Below are positions 13,501 through 28,300 of a stretch of 64,000 nucleotides of DNA, in pieces. Origin of the DNA: Setaria digitata (Eukaryota > Nematoda > Chromadorea > Rhabditida > Setariidae). Made by a program: the position numbers and the translations under genes. The DNA is taken from the NCBI GenBank assembly GCA_003640385.1, contig RCAB01000006.1, forward strand, positions 248,001 through 312,000, written 5' to 3'. The notes below the pieces were generated by a model. The model was not told the DNA's origin, searched no databases, and saw only the letters and a program-made list of their open reading frames with translations. The stretch's first letter is position 1. The number at the start of each line of letters is the position of its first letter.

Positions 13501-16500
13501 AAAAAACCCAGGAAAATGCCAAAAACAATTTACCTTGGCCATACGTCTGTGGCACAAAAGCACCAGCCTTGCTTAAACGTTTTTCGTAATCTTTACGGAT
13601 TTGTTCGGTACGTATTTTAATGTTTTGGAATTTTTTCTCTTGTTGTTTCTTCTGTTCTATCATTTCCCTTTCAATAAGTTGATCTTGAAGAACAGCACCA
13701 CTAGAAAAAAAAAGTCGTGTTTGAAAAAAATAATTTTAAGTGGAATGAAAAACAGAGACCTAACTTCAATAGTTTAATGTAAACAGATAGTCCAAAATGT
13801 GCAGATAGTGCGTACTCAAAATTAGATAATACCGATTCATCAATACGGCTTCAGATCGATATTCAACTACACAGTGTTGGAAATACCACGAATTAAAGAC
13901 TCGAAGTTGTAATATCAACAGGCCAAACGCAAGAGTATCAAATCCGATTTGTGTTTCTGATTTCTGCACCGTACATTCCTTATCAAACTTCTGCTCTGAA
14001 AGAAAATCATAGAACTTAATAAGAGCAATTAGACAAAATCTTATGAATTTAAAAATATAGCTTACGCTCAATGGGTAAGTAGTAGTTGTTTGCTTTACCA
14101 GGAATCATGTTTACACAAACAATACTGAACAACTGACGAATGCAACAAAGATCTGCATCTATCAGCACATGGATAAAAGTACACGCGAAAACCTGAAATT
14201 CAGGAGGATACCTTAAAGGAAAATCTACAGAAAACGATACAACAAATGTTGAATAAAATTTCCCGATCTTCACAAATGATAGTATTTGTAAACTATGGTG
14301 AAATTTCATTTCATTAATTCCAACTAAACGTTGTGCAGCACAAATTTATGATCAGGACCGAAAGAAATGTAAGATGGAACCAAGTAAAGCTAACGGTTCT
14401 ATACTGTATGTTACAATGACCAAACAAAATGGTGCAGGATGCTCTGCGTCCCTGAGTTAAACAGCATTCTGATAAATGGGACTGTTAAAAAATAATAAAT
14501 CAAAATTAGAATTTATTGTGAAAATAGTCTATATATGTCTTCAAGTTTCTTTAACGAGGAACTCTAATTTCAAACATCTTTTGTATGAGATCAAATCACG
14601 AAAATATCACAATGGATTTCAGCACAGAAGACTTGAGATGATGGTTAATGGAGCAAATTGTTTTTTTTTTTTTTTTTCAAGAAATCAAAATAAAAACTCG
14701 CCCCTTATATCGGTAATCAGACATTTAGTGAAATAATAATATTAGTAGTGCAAAATTAATAAATGCACTAAACCAAAATTAGCTGGTGAAACTAGGCTAT
14801 TAATAGTGAACTGAATTGCAGGGAGATGACAGTTTCTTTTCCACTTTTAAACTGTGATATCATCGAGTTACACTTTTGACGTTCTTCAAAATTCACTTCA
14901 TTCACAAGGCTCACTCAAATTTTTGTGCTGGAGATCTTAAAGTTAAATCGTTGTATTTGAAAACACTGGAGACTTTTTGCTCTGAAGAAATTTCCTTGGA
15001 CATGAGATGTCAAAAAAAATGTCCACTTCTTTTTTAACAAATGGTTAAAAAGTTCTAACAGATACGTTTATGCTACTTATCTACCGACAAAAGTTACTGT
15101 GGAAAAGAACAGTAATAGCTCTCTTACTAAAAGGAAGATAATGCAAATAAGGATCTAACACAGAATAAGTTTCAACTTGGTTATAAAGATAAATCCCAAA
15201 GAGGCAATCAAAGCTTTACGAAAATTTTCTTCAAAGAGAGTAGAAATAGATTTTCCCGGTTCCATGATTAAACATAAAATCTTCATAAAGAAAACAGTAA
15301 TCGCTCAAAGATATCGCAGTTTAATACGTCAGATGGGACTGATGCAATGCAATTTGGCAACCCCAAAAATGCGACAGAGATCGATTCAATTTTTTCTAAA
15401 ATAGAGTCTTACAAGTGTGGAAGAAATTTAATTTTACATAAAAGCAATATGCACATGTTTTATTATTTTATTATCTCAAAATCAATCTTTCGACATCACA
15501 CTCCCTATAATGGGTAAAATAGACCATTTGCAAGGGACCTGTGAAAGATGAAAAGTTTGCAACATTGATGATATTGTACAAATTATCAGAGAGATAAAAA
15601 AAACCAAGCCCTCATTATTAGCTTTCAATTATATCTGACGGAATGGATTTGAAGCTGCTGCAGGACTAAAGAATAAACTATTTGCACTTTGTGGAGGACG
15701 TAATATTTAGTGCAAACGATCGCTTGTTATAAAGGAGAATTAAATACGGACCTCGCGCGAGGACCTAAGATGTAGGTCTAGAAAAACCCAAAATACTGGA
15801 GAATCCTACCATATCTCAATACGGAAAGATGAAAAGGATAAAAACAATGAAATGAAGAACGCTATTTCTTAACCATAATGAAACTGTATACTTAATCTGT
15901 GTTTCAACACTGTCAGGATCATAAGATAAAATAGACACACTACTTTTCTAGTCTCATTTACTAAAGCACACTTGATATAGCACCACAATGAATCGTCTAT
16001 ATCCGGTAAGTCATATATTAGCGATATAGGAGAGGAAGTGGCGGTAAACAGCCCGTAATTGAGAAATCTAACATTGGTTAACTAAGATCAGATGTCAATA
16101 CCAAAAACATCTCCTTAAAATCCCAGTAATTCTTTAAGAAATCGTGTAATCAAAGATGCTTACTTGCAAGGCAACTTTGCAAAACATAACAAATACGGTA
16201 TAATAAAGAAGTAAATTCCATCGTGCAAGAGTCTTGCGATAATCTGGCATAACATACAAACTTGCTCCTTCCCAAAGTATCCAAAATGCCAGAATAATAT
16301 ATCCAAGAGCGAATAAGGATACTCCGCCCAAGCCAGCCACTAATACCATTACAATAGTTATCCAATGCCCGTACATGAAAACAATTATTTTCAAGAAGTC
16401 AACACAGCTCCTGAAAAAGATCTTCCGCATAGGCACATGAAAAAGTCATAGATACCGAGTAACTACAACAAATTTTGAAAATTTTTTAAAGATATAGCAC

Positions 16501-19500
16501 TTACAGTTGCTGGGCAATGAAATCGTATGTTGGATTATCTCCTTTCAAGCCACGGCATTTTCCTTTAGCGTAAATAGATTCGTTGCCGCCCGCTGGTGAG
16601 CTACTTTCATTCCGAAAAGCATACTCCTGAAATAATAAAACAGGGAAAAGATACAAATTTTCTGGAAATTTGGACAGCAGTATGAACATACTTGACAAGC
16701 AACCAGCAACAAAAGGAGGAAGTCAGCCACTGATTTTCCTGCATCTAAATCAAAGCGATAACTAGCCAAATCTAACCAGAATACCAAATTATCGTTTTGC
16801 ATTGGATTTGATAACCAATGACTCCATGGATAACCTGCAAAGTTGTCCACTCTGAATTGAAAATATGTCCACTATTAGGAAATTTTTCGAAATTCTAGGA
16901 TAAATTTCAAAAAAGAACATGATGAGCTTACAAAAAAATGAGGGAAAGAAAAGAAAAAAGAAAAGGAACGAGGAAACGAATGAGACTGGCTAAACAGATC
17001 ATATTATTACAATTAACTGCAGATTCAGATTAATTAATAATTGTATAAAATGTCGTAAAGGAAAAACATACTTAAACAGAGAGATGGCGGTAAACCAACA
17101 TAAAACGCGTACTGTAAAGGAAAGAGAATGGCAAGATAAAGAAGGAATACAGGCCAAATGCATCGACATGTTGCACGAGAGCTGAATACGAATACCAATA
17201 ACCAAATAAGTAAGAGCGTTGCCAAAAAATCCATTCGTATCCATGCTACCACGACCATCATCATCATTGACAACTTCAACTTTTCAAAACTTATAGCATT
17301 TCTCATAAGAAATTTTCAAAGTAAGTCAATCCACTGCTAATAATAACATCCTATCAGACACCCTCAACTACAAATGTAAAACCATAAAACCATAAATGAA
17401 AAATCAGCCATTCCTCTTATAAGTATGTGTATGGACTACTCAACATGAAAGATCATATCATGGGATAAAAATGGTGCCATACTGGAAATCCGGAACAAAA
17501 GTAGCTGTACAAAAGAGGAACCAAAGAAACCAATAAGTTTTTCAGATTACATAAAAAAAGTTGCGCTCTAGCTGCCATCACTAAGCAGACTGCTTGCTAA
17601 ATATGAACTTACAAAATTCCTGAATGAGATTTGAAGCTTTTGTTGTTAAGCAAGTTAAGTGTATAAGTTTTCTTACAAAAAGCATATACAAGCATATATA
17701 TATGAAAATACTTCTGTAAAGTTTTTGTATTGATACAGTGCAGGTTTAAATATTGGTAACAGAGCTAAGATTTACTAAAGCAAAAAAGTACTTCTAAACC
17801 GAATTTATAGAAACCATAATTGAAGAAGAACTTGAACATATCAACCAGACTAGCATCCCAATTTTTTGGATCTGCTTCTGGAAACACAATTCCACAAGGT
17901 GAAGCACTAGTTCTGGATACTAGCCGCTTATGTTGCTGGCGATAGGTAACGATTGCTTGCACTGCTAATGCTAACAAAGCAACAATTAAGCCCTGCAAAA
18001 ATAAAGGAGAATGATGAAAACTATGCAAAATTCGAGTATGTTTCTAAACATCAACAACTTCGAAGAATCTAAATAATAGTGAATAAGCCATAACAAAATT
18101 ACAAATCATGATTCTACGAAATTTAACAAAGTTTCTACTCACACCAATATAACTTCCAATGATCGGTACTTTTCGAAAACCAAGCCAGTATGCAGCAGCA
18201 TCTAAAGCGTACTCCGATGAATTGCATGACAACTCTTCTGAATATACTGGTAACGGCTTCTCCACCACAAAATGCATCTATACGTTTAAAAAGTCAATAT
18301 TTCTCGAGACAAAATTTATCTTCTATACAAAGATATCAAAAAACACTCTAAATCTTGGAAATATTCATTGAAAACAAGTAACCTGGTAAAACATTCTAAT
18401 CGTGACAAATATTGATATGAATAAACATAAAAACAGGGAAAGTGTCGAGGAGATCGCGGGGACGCAAACAGCAATACTAGTTAAAATCATGAGAACTAAA
18501 TTGAGAGCGCATATCTGCAAAACTGCGAATTTTAGATGGCAAACACAGTTTTAACATTTGGAAATCTCTCCTTTCAAAATAAAAATTCAAGGTGCAGCAT
18601 GAAAAGAAAAACATTCTCCATCTGATTACTATCAATAATAAACCAAAAAAAAAAAAAAAAATAATAGTAGGAAGGAATGACTTCTTTTAGTGACAGGGGT
18701 AATAAAGCACCCAAAAGACCAGCTGCATGCGAATCAGCAAGAAAAGCATGTCCTAACTGAGCTATTTTTAATTCCTAGGTGGTGCATTTAAGGAAAATAA
18801 TAAACTTACATCATTGATCGCAACAACAACCAGTATAAACATAACGAGTTTCGCAATATGAACTTCTGCAATGCTCCATAACACTTCCGTTATATATTCT
18901 AGGAAATGTTTCATTCTGGCATAAAAATTTCGCTGCTCTGCAACTGAATAATCCGAATGCTTGAAAAGTAAAGTATATTTGTAAAATTCGAAGGCAAAAA
19001 AGTCAAATGTGACCGAAAATACAGCTTAGTCCCAAACTTGACATTTTTCAAAGAGTATTTAAAAATAATTGGAAAAGAAAACAAAGATGGCCGACTGTTA
19101 ACGAACATAGTGAAATTAAATAATTACAATATCATTTGGAAAATGTAGCAAGGAAATTTAAAAATAATATGTTTATTATATGAAAGAGTTTTCTAGCTTT
19201 GTCTTACTCGAAACTTTATATTGCAAAATTCACATATAACGTATTCACAAAGACTTAGGTTTCCCTGCAAAACTTGCAACAAATTAGACCAATTAACAAC
19301 TCAGAATGAATGCATTTATTTCACATGGTAAGCATGTCTTGAAATATTAGATTAGTACTGCAACACTGAAATCAGAATGCACCGGAAGAATATGGCTAAT
19401 CAATTCATTAGCAAAACAATACCATTATAAAATTAGCGAAAGAGAAAAATCGAGTACTGCTGGATGCATAGTAAATTAAAAAGTCAATTTTAAAAATTTG

Positions 19501-22500
19501 GACGCAGAGGCTAACAGAATTTTAGATATCATCTCTATCTCTAAGAAAACAAAATTTAGCTAATCTGGAAAGAACCACTGTTCCATTTCTTTATATGGTA
19601 TACAGTTTCCTCTACACTTCCGTAATTCATTACGGAAGTTTAGAACCTCAGTAGAATCAGGATAACTCGACAGACAGCATATTAGATGTCGAAGGAAGGA
19701 AATTAATATTCATTTACTTTCGTGGTATATTTCAGGTTTATTTGAAGATCGAAAGAGACCAAAAATCTTGTTTTAAGGAAATGCAAACGCAAGTAAAATT
19801 ACAAACTTGCATTTTCAAGGCCAAGAGCTGGGGCTTGCTGACGCGCCGCTGACATATGGACAAAGCAGTCATTTTATTCGCAGAAAAATATTTAAACAAA
19901 TACAGTTCAACATAGAATATTTAGTAAAGAAAAAGAAAATAATCAATTTTTTTTGTACCACAATATAGGTATACAGTGCTGTAGAACTAACGAAGTACAG
20001 ACAGTACAATGTAAACACGAGTTTTTCTATATGACTGCTCTTGAGAGTAATATGTATTAATATGTATTTCCATAGCTGAATTTGATTAAAGCACTCATGA
20101 ACCTCAGTAGAATCAGGATAACTCGACAGACAGTAAAATCATTAAGATTTTAAATATTTCTGGTTTAAAAAAAAAAAAAATTATTGGAAAAATATATTAC
20201 TTAAATATATATTATTAGAAAAAAAGGAAACTTTTGGAAATTCAAACAATGGAAATTCAGAGAAATGATTTGCTGAAACATGACATTCATTATTATAAAT
20301 AAGATACCACTCTTCCGACTAAATCGAAAGCCATCAAGTTTTACGATACAGCGTAAAATCATGGAAATGTAAACAAAAATTAAGAGAAAAAAGAAGCGCT
20401 GCATAATCTGAACGAAAACTAGTAGGAATAACGAAAAAAGAACCGACAAATTTTAAGGTAATGTTGATTCAAATCATTATCTCTAATAACAAGGGGACAA
20501 TGATACGAGAGGAGTGACAATAAAAATGTTGCAACCAGGCAACAGAAAAGAGACAGAAAGTTCTAAGCAAAGGACTGTGATGCTGGAAACCCACTACAGA
20601 ATTAAACTAAACAGAAATCTAAGATGCAGTTTCCTCCAATAAAACAATTTTTTAACGATTCATTTTCATCAGGTGATGTCAGATGACATTTGTGCCCAAA
20701 GGTTTATTAAGTTTATGATATAGTGTCATCCTAACCTTCATAAATTTTAGAAACATAGTGAACTTTAGGCAGCTAGATTTAAATAGCAAGTCTAGATAGC
20801 TAAGTTTGAATTAAATACCATATAAACACTGGACCCACCATGATCGAAACAACGAAAAATTTAAAAAAAAAAAAAAAAAAAAAACACAGCAACAACGGGA
20901 AGTCGGTAGGAATTATAGTCTGAATAGTAAAGAAACACCTTAAAAAACAACTTACCATTAGACGCTCCTGCGGTTACATCATTAGCACGAACACTTGGAA
21001 CGGCCGTAACAAAAGGACAAGAAAGATCATGAAAAAATTTCAAATGCACCATAATCACTACGAAAAGTGATATTGGTCCAATCAAGCGAGAAAACAAAGC
21101 TCTAAAATAATACATGGTAATTTCATACATATTGATAAAAACCATAAATTAATAATTTGAGAAAAACAAGGCCATGAAATTAAAAGAATTAAATGTTAAG
21201 TGTAAGTTAATCGGCAAGTCCTGATTTCAAAATAAAACTTCAAATGTAAAATTAAAACGAATCTGAAATTAAAAATGATACGGATTACTGGAAAAATAGT
21301 CACCCGTTATCTCCCTCTTGCTTATAATTAATCAAGCCTATATCGTGATTCCAGTCATCATCGAGACCTGTTGCATCCTGCCAAATTGCTGGTATTGATG
21401 GGAATTGATAACAGTATAGAACTATTACCACAACTGATGAATATATCGCGAGGAATGTACAATAACTGTAGAGGAAACGACGCAAACAGCCCAAAGAAGA
21501 CTGAAAAATAGACATCATATAATTCAATGTCAAACATACCTACGTTAATTTTCAACATACATTTCCTCAACTGTTCCTTTTCTTAAGAATTAAAATAGTA
21601 AACTAAATTTAAAGAACCAAGCAACAATGGATTTTCTGTTTGAATAGTCAAATTAATGCAAAAAATTTCATACATAACAAGCAACATTCTTTAACAGTGA
21701 GTATTAAAAGCTAAGAAATTAGCACTAATACTCAATAGCCAACATGTTAAACAGTAGCACTTATTAGAACGCTACTACTACACCTTTTCTTCCTTTTTTT
21801 TTCTTACATCTGTTTGGCATGGAAAACAACGTATGAGTATAAAAAAAAAAAAAAAAACTAAACGACTGGTTCAAGCAATTTTACTAGGTTCTGTAAGTTA
21901 CTGCTTTGTTTGAAAATCTAAATTCATCATATAGGCCTCTCTAGAAAACTATAAAGCGAATTTTGATTTTTCACTTTTAATTAAGGATAATATCTTAATT
22001 TACACTGCAACACCTACCGCAAAATGTTGATGGCTCATATTAAAGCCAAAAAAAAAAAATTTTTTTCCCAACTCTTCACTCTAAAAATCAATTTTTTAAC
22101 AACACGCAAATGACGCGATATATCACATCAGCTATTTAAGTGATGAAAATTTATTACCAAGCGGAGACAATAGTTAAAAATTAATAAATGATAACCAATT
22201 TCTGTACCGTTTTAAATCAAAATTAGGATTAAGTTCCAATTTGAACAAACAGGAATTCGAATGCCGATATTACAATTTAAATACTGATATTAACCATAAA
22301 GAAGATATCCAAAACATACCAGCAGCAGGACAATTAGTAGACTGAATGATATGAAAAAACCAATAGTGTACAGAACTGGTGGTGTACGGATTGAAATAAC
22401 GAGCAAAACAAGACTGACAACAAAAATCCAGTATTTCGCAATGACTCTAACAACCAATGATGTACTCTGGAACAATGAATAAATAATCCGCTATCCTCTG

Positions 22501-25500
22501 CAGAAGAAAAATGAAGCAAATTCCCTGCTTACAAACAATTTTTAGATCTAGATTTGCAAACCAGACTTGAAAATTGCCAGACACCGCTTCACGAGAGAGA
22601 AAATCTTGATATCTTTTTCGAAAGCAAGTAATAAAGGAATACGTGTATTACGTATTACACTCGTATTATTCTATTAAAAAAAGAGAACCGCAGATCATAA
22701 AAAGAAAAAAAAATGATATAATGAGATATTCCATTATTATAGGAGAAATAACACACAATAGCAAAAAAAGAAAAAAAGAAAAAAAAAAAAAACTACCATC
22801 ACAACTGTTTGACATTCTTCCCCAAAGTCTGCATAAATACATACCCTAAATATTCAGAAAAGTCGGAAAATATTTCTGTTGTTCAAAAAAATTATGGAAA
22901 TGATACGAGGCCTAAAAAGACGGAAGAACTCGCAGATGGTAAAGTAGCTAAACCTACTTCAGATGACGCTGTCTCATTGTTAGCCATGATGACACGACCG
23001 GCTGCTGCATAAATATCATATATTTGCTCCTGCTGTTCACTAGCACCGGAAAAATGGTTATATTTCTCATGGAGGCACAATCGTAGCAACGCAAATAACG
23101 GCAAGCTTAATAAACCCTGAAAATGAATAACTATGCACGAATTTATATGGGAACATCGAAGAAAATGGATGCAACAAATTATGAGTTTTATATTCGAAAG
23201 CCAAATTACAACATTTAGATTTCAGCGACATAACATAGTATGATTTACGTGGGCATTGATATTCTGCTGAGTGTTTCAACCATTGTGAAAGGCGGGAAAA
23301 AAATAATGCGTAAAAGAACTAGACGACACATATTAAGATTATTTATCAAGATATAATTAACATCAGCAGTCGTATTCAATGTAAAATCAACTGCAGAAGC
23401 TAACATTAAGAAAATGACTACATCAAAAAAATTAAAACAAAAAATTCCAAATTTATGATATGTTTAATCAATATTTGCTACTACAAAATAAAAATCAGTG
23501 ATAAGGTTCCCTATTCGAATCAAAGAAACATTAAAAAAATGTACAATCTTAATTATTCTGGTAGAAAATATTAACAACAAACTTCGCTTGTTTTCTTACA
23601 AAATCTTTTTTTTTTTTTTAGATCCATTCATCGATGTTGCTCCTTCCCTTCATACAAAAAAAGATTAACTATTCCGGTGCACTCAAAAGACATTTTCAAA
23701 GCTTCGATGCAATTCAAGTGTGGAGAAAATATTAGTAAATAGAAGGGCATCATTATTATTACAAATAAGTTTTTATTTCTTCTACCCCTACTAACAACCT
23801 TCCCAGTTTTCGTTCTCTTGCAGGACAACTATTTTACATTTTTTTTTTCTGATATTGATATCAACATTCCTTACATGAAAAAACAAGAGATCACTTTGTG
23901 TTACTCTTGAAACGTTTCTACTTACCTAATGTTCGCAAGAATCGTCCACGCCACACTTTTTTCCATAATCTTTATAGTTTTTTCTTTTCTTTTCTTTTTT
24001 TAAAGTGGTGAAGATATAAAGAGAATAAGCTAAACTAAAAAAAAAAAAAAGAATACGAAATGCAAAAAAAAAAAAAAGATTCATTCTATTTATGAAGCAA
24101 AGAGCAAACCTTCGCCAGAAGAGTAATGAATGCTAGAGTTCGATTGGCTGCATAAACGAAACCAATAAGTTCGAGGTAACTGGTTTGTGGTAGTTCATGC
24201 TTGATATCCATGCTGCATATATATTGCGCAACAAGGAGGAACTAAAGTTAATATTGACAATGAATAACCAGAAAACGGATGCACAATATGTTTGAACCCT
24301 AAATCACAGTGAACTCTAATTTCCATAAAGAAAAACAAAATAAAACAAACTTCAACATATGCCATGATTAGTGGTGATGCTCGAAATGCGATGATTCGTG
24401 TGTTTTTAAACACCAAAATAATACAAGCTTCTACTAAAAATACGAGACCAAATATTGAGTGGTATAGAAAGGCCCAAAACTGAAAAGAAAAGGAAAAAAT
24501 TGAAAATTGTAAAAAAATTACTGGAAACAGATTCAAGTAGTTTTTACACTGCAAATGAGTTTCCAAAGTAGACAATCCGAGCTCAAAACTAAACTTGCGA
24601 TACAATTTTACGTAAGCCTCAGTTACGCAACATACAGTATACTTTCCTGAACGATCTAGATCGTGTCCACTGGTCAAGTTTTCAGTGGAACTACATCCTC
24701 AAACTATATCAACCAAAATTAAAATTACGTTTAGAATTACTCAAGTAAATAAAATTCACTGGTATTTGAAGTATACGGCATTCAATTTAATGCCAATAAA
24801 ACAAATTGAGGATAAATTTTGGAAAAAACATTATTACGACTAGCTGCTACAGAAAAACTGGAGTTAAAATCAACAATTACCGTCATAGCCACTAAGGAAA
24901 AAATATGAAGGTGGCTGAAAAAGAAAGTTAGTGCAGAACTGAATCCTTGAGAAACTACTGTCTCACACTCTCTTGGTCCTGAAAAATTTACAATTCAGTT
25001 CGAAACTTAAATCCGGTAGTTGACAGCACGAGTTTCTAAATAAAAAATTGAAAAACACAATATTAAGGTATAACCTAGACAAAATTAAAGACAGACATAA
25101 AAATGAAACAGGATGAAATAAATTACCGATAAAAAGGGTAGCGATATTGTGATCCATATGAGAAGCATTCGCCTGACGCAGAGGTAAAATTTCGAGATTG
25201 TGCAAATTGGCATCCCTTGCAAGGAGCTGCAGTAACAGAAATATTCTATGATGCGATGGAGATCGAAATTTCAGTTCAAAATAAAATATCTGACAGAAAA
25301 AACGTTGACAAGGAAGATTCACCATGCAAGGAAAAGTTGATCAATCAGAAAATGAAATAAGAAAGAAAGTCAACTTGAGGAATAACAACATAACAACGTA
25401 TAACAACACAGAAAAAATACAAAAACAGAAAATGTAAAAATCAAAAGCTAATTAAAGTACAGATTGAATAAAAGGTGAAGTTTGTAATCTTGAAGTGAAC

Positions 25501-28300
25501 GGTTATTCTGTGTTACCAAATCATCATAATCCTTTCTCCTTTGCAATATTCCTTCTTCTACCAAGCTGCACTTTAATTCCTTCATTATCCACAACGTCTT
25601 GGAATGATCTCCGTCTCAGCACTACGATGTTTTATAAAGTGATTTGAAAATATTCGATGCTTCACAGGGAAAATTTTGGGCAGTAAATAAAAAAAAGGCG
25701 AAAAGTCTCCCTTCATTACCTAATAAAGCTTAGTTTTCCAGTAGTAACAAATGGACAAAGCAACACCCCAAAATAAGACGAAGACGACGTGCATGTTTTA
25801 CAATAAAGAAAATCAATGAAAGGAAATTTCCAGCCAGGAAGGAAATCTTTTTTTTTTTCAAAAAAAAAAAAATGAAAATTAATAAAAAAAAATCAATGAA
25901 AACTTCTGAACCTGAACAGTTTGCAGAAAGTATATGATGACCGATGAAAAAACATTGCACATGGATAAACAGCAGAAATGGGATCTTACCTCATCATGTA
26001 CGCTACTTCCAGCACTTCCACAAGTTTTATACTTCCGATGAATTCCATATCTTGTAAAACTGTACTGCATAATTAAAATATGATATAAAACTAGTACGGA
26101 TATTGCATTAGCAAGTGCTGTCCAGTAGTCAAGTGAAACGATACTCAGCGACCACCATGCGTTGCAGTCCGTATGTAGAACTGGGACGAAACCTATCAAA
26201 CTGCAAAGAACGATAGTTGAAAAATTTTAAACCTTAAGGTATATTTGATGATACTTCGACTTCATAAATTAGGAATAAATCTGTCATACTTTCAATAACC
26301 TAGTACCCACAATTTGAGACATCAAAGACCATTTTACATTCCGTTTCTTCTGTATTCCAGTGTACTGAATATAATCTTTACTCAAACAAACATGCAAAGA
26401 AATAAAAAAAGATAACGCAGGACAAAATGAAATCTTTAAAGTCAAATAAACCTGGACATGTGGAAAAAGCATATGGGAAGTCATACCGAGCAAAAAATGA
26501 CTCGCCAGGTATGATAGTTTGGAAGAATGGTATCTGGTAGATATAAAGGAAAAAGAAGTGCAATGCGCAATAGCAGATAATTAGAAGTTTGAAAGTATTG
26601 AACATATGCCTTTGAAGAGGCCTACACAGCGCCCACCATGTCGTAACGAAGAGAAATGCAATGAAATATACGCTGCTGAGAATACATGGCTGGAAAGTAA
26701 CCAGAAAACTTATTTTCCTTTTGCATAAAAAATACTTTAAATTCATAGGTTATGTTTTTTTTTTCTTTTCTTAATTCGAATTTGCCCTCGATTAAAAGTT
26801 AAAACTAAGTTATTAATATAAATTCCAGTTACCTGAAGAATTCCAACTAAACCAAGAATCAAGATTACTGCAAAGTCTGATAGCTTTTTCAGAGACAGAA
26901 TCATCGCTTCAGTGATACGTATTTTTCCAGATACCATAAGGCTGGAACAAAAAAAAAAAAGGATTCCAACTTTTACTAAAACTTAGCAATGCGATAGTAA
27001 GCAGGAGTAGAGAGTAGTGCTACCTTGAATTTCTTCGCACTGGTTGGACGTTAGTGGAGCAGTGTTCAGTTCCTGAATCATTACTTTGATGCATAAGACG
27101 ACAGCAGACGGTAGCTACAAGGGAAGTTACAAGTGCTAAAAACTCCGGAAGAACTACACGTATTGTATCGAAGCCAGAATAGCGTTTGATTCTGAAAAGA
27201 AAAAAAAAAAAAAAAAACATCAAGGAATGTCTCCATAAGCTCATTAAACTTGAAATCATCCTCAACATGACTCAATGTTGAAAATCGAAGACATAGCCAG
27301 TCTTTCCCTCTTTTCTACACAGCAGCGACCTCTGCCTTTCTAGTGCAAATTCTCTACAAAAGCGACTATGGAACAATAAAAACTAGTCACTAGCTAAAAG
27401 CACCATTGGCCTTACCCTCACCTGGGAATTAAAACTTTAGTAAAGCATTTTTTATCGTGTCAAATTGGTACGACACCCGGTGCTCTCATTGTTTATATAT
27501 GTTCAATCTTTTTGTGACAGATGATTCTACTATAAAATTAAACTAGACTTCTAGATGGCAGAGGGCCTTGTTTCCTGAAACATTCACCGAAGGAATGGAA
27601 CATGAAATGAAGTTTATTACCCTGAGCAATATCATTTGGAATTAGAAACCAACATAGACGAATCTGCAGATAGTCGGACACAGTATTTTAATACTAAGAA
27701 CAAGGTAGGTGGTGCCACTAAGATATGTTTTTTCATTTCATCTTAGCAGATAATAGCGATTTCATGACTAATCAGTGCATACCTAATTAATCCAATCTGT
27801 CGCAACCAAAACTTCACAACCGATACGTTGCAGATTTTTGTATATTCGTCAATATTTGGTTCCAAAAAGGATTCATAAATCTGATAGCTCAACTGAGCAG
27901 CGGAGAAAACGAATGATGCCACAAGAACTAGAAGGAAATAAATGCGAAATCTCCGTGAAATTGGCGCCGATGATGATACTGTTTCCAGCAGAGGACTAGT
28001 TAGGGCGAAAACAACGTAAACAACGGAGATAAAGCTTGGCCGAATCAGTGCACCTGATAAGAAGAAAAATAATATTAACTAATAATGAGTTTACATTATC
28101 TGAAAAGCGGAGAAATATGGAAAACTTAAAAATGCTAAAAAAAAGTGTGGAAAATTTTCAGTGTTCATATTTTAAAAAAATTCGATAGCTATTAAGTTAA
28201 AACGGTTCAATTATTTGATTTTCTAATAAAACAAACCGGTAAGTAAAGCTGTAGGGAGGATTAATCGATATAAAGCCGTTTCAAGCAAAATAAAACCCAT
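4627..28300 (-). CDS. pezo-1: Piezo mechanosensitive cation channel
   Basis: Piezo proteins are giant trimeric plasma-membrane channels opened by membrane tension. The model starts at ATG 28300 (exon 28237-28300, [16 protein letters not shown], with an in-frame TAA twelve bases upstream) and ends at TAA 4627. Between them lie at least thirty exons, many of them single hydrophobic repeat segments. Diagnostic blocks include [17 protein letters not shown] (28050), [19 protein letters not shown] (26680), [19 protein letters not shown] (11400), [14 protein letters not shown] (9770), [18 protein letters not shown] (8250), [20 protein letters not shown] (7820), [15 protein letters not shown] (7370) and [20 protein letters not shown] (4690). 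The last two exons, 4799-4973 and 4627-4710, are exact. Many internal junctions were read only approximately. Convergent with mks-1. Homopolymer A/T runs are common in its introns. Confidence 0.96.
13530..13700 (-). other. pezo-1: pezo-1 charged helix, probable beam
   Basis: This exon encodes a long Lys/Glu/Gln-rich stretch including [19 protein letters not shown] and [19 protein letters not shown] text, with no hydrophobic segment. In known Piezo structures a comparable charged helix forms the intracellular beam that links blade to pore. That assignment is by composition and order, not by alignment. Confidence 0.6.
19616..19639. repeat. Perfect 11-base inverted repeat in a pezo-1 intron
   Basis: Arms acttccgtaat and attacggaagt are separated by two bases. 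The palindrome lies four bases before the first copy of a 35-base direct repeat. Confidence 0.85.
19643..19677 (+). repeat. 35-base direct repeat, copy 1
   Basis: Begins gaacctcagtagaatcagga and ends cgacagacag. It is identical over 35 bases to 20099-20133 and lies in the pezo-1 intron between exons near 18.9 and 20.95 kb. Confidence 0.9.
20099..20133 (+). repeat. 35-base direct repeat, copy 2
   Basis: Identical to 19643-19677, with 456 bases between copy starts. Flanking bases differ, so the duplicated unit is just this short segment as far as I can see. Confidence 0.9.
27024..28300 (-). other. pezo-1: pezo-1 first three exons (N-terminus)
   Basis: Exons 28237-28300, 27783-28053 and 27024-27191 join in phase (G|GT, AG|A). 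The first gives the start and a hydrophobic helix. The second gives [15 protein letters not shown], a loop, and [16 protein letters not shown]. The third gives [17 protein letters not shown]. This is the outermost transmembrane repeat of the blade. Further unnumbered blade exons follow down to about 21290. Confidence 0.88.

Noticed and set aside
15177..15404. 75-codon basic plus-strand frame in a pezo-1 intron
   Set aside because: Antisense to the host gene, Lys-rich from A-rich text, no recognisable motif. Its minus strand is also not a Piezo segment.
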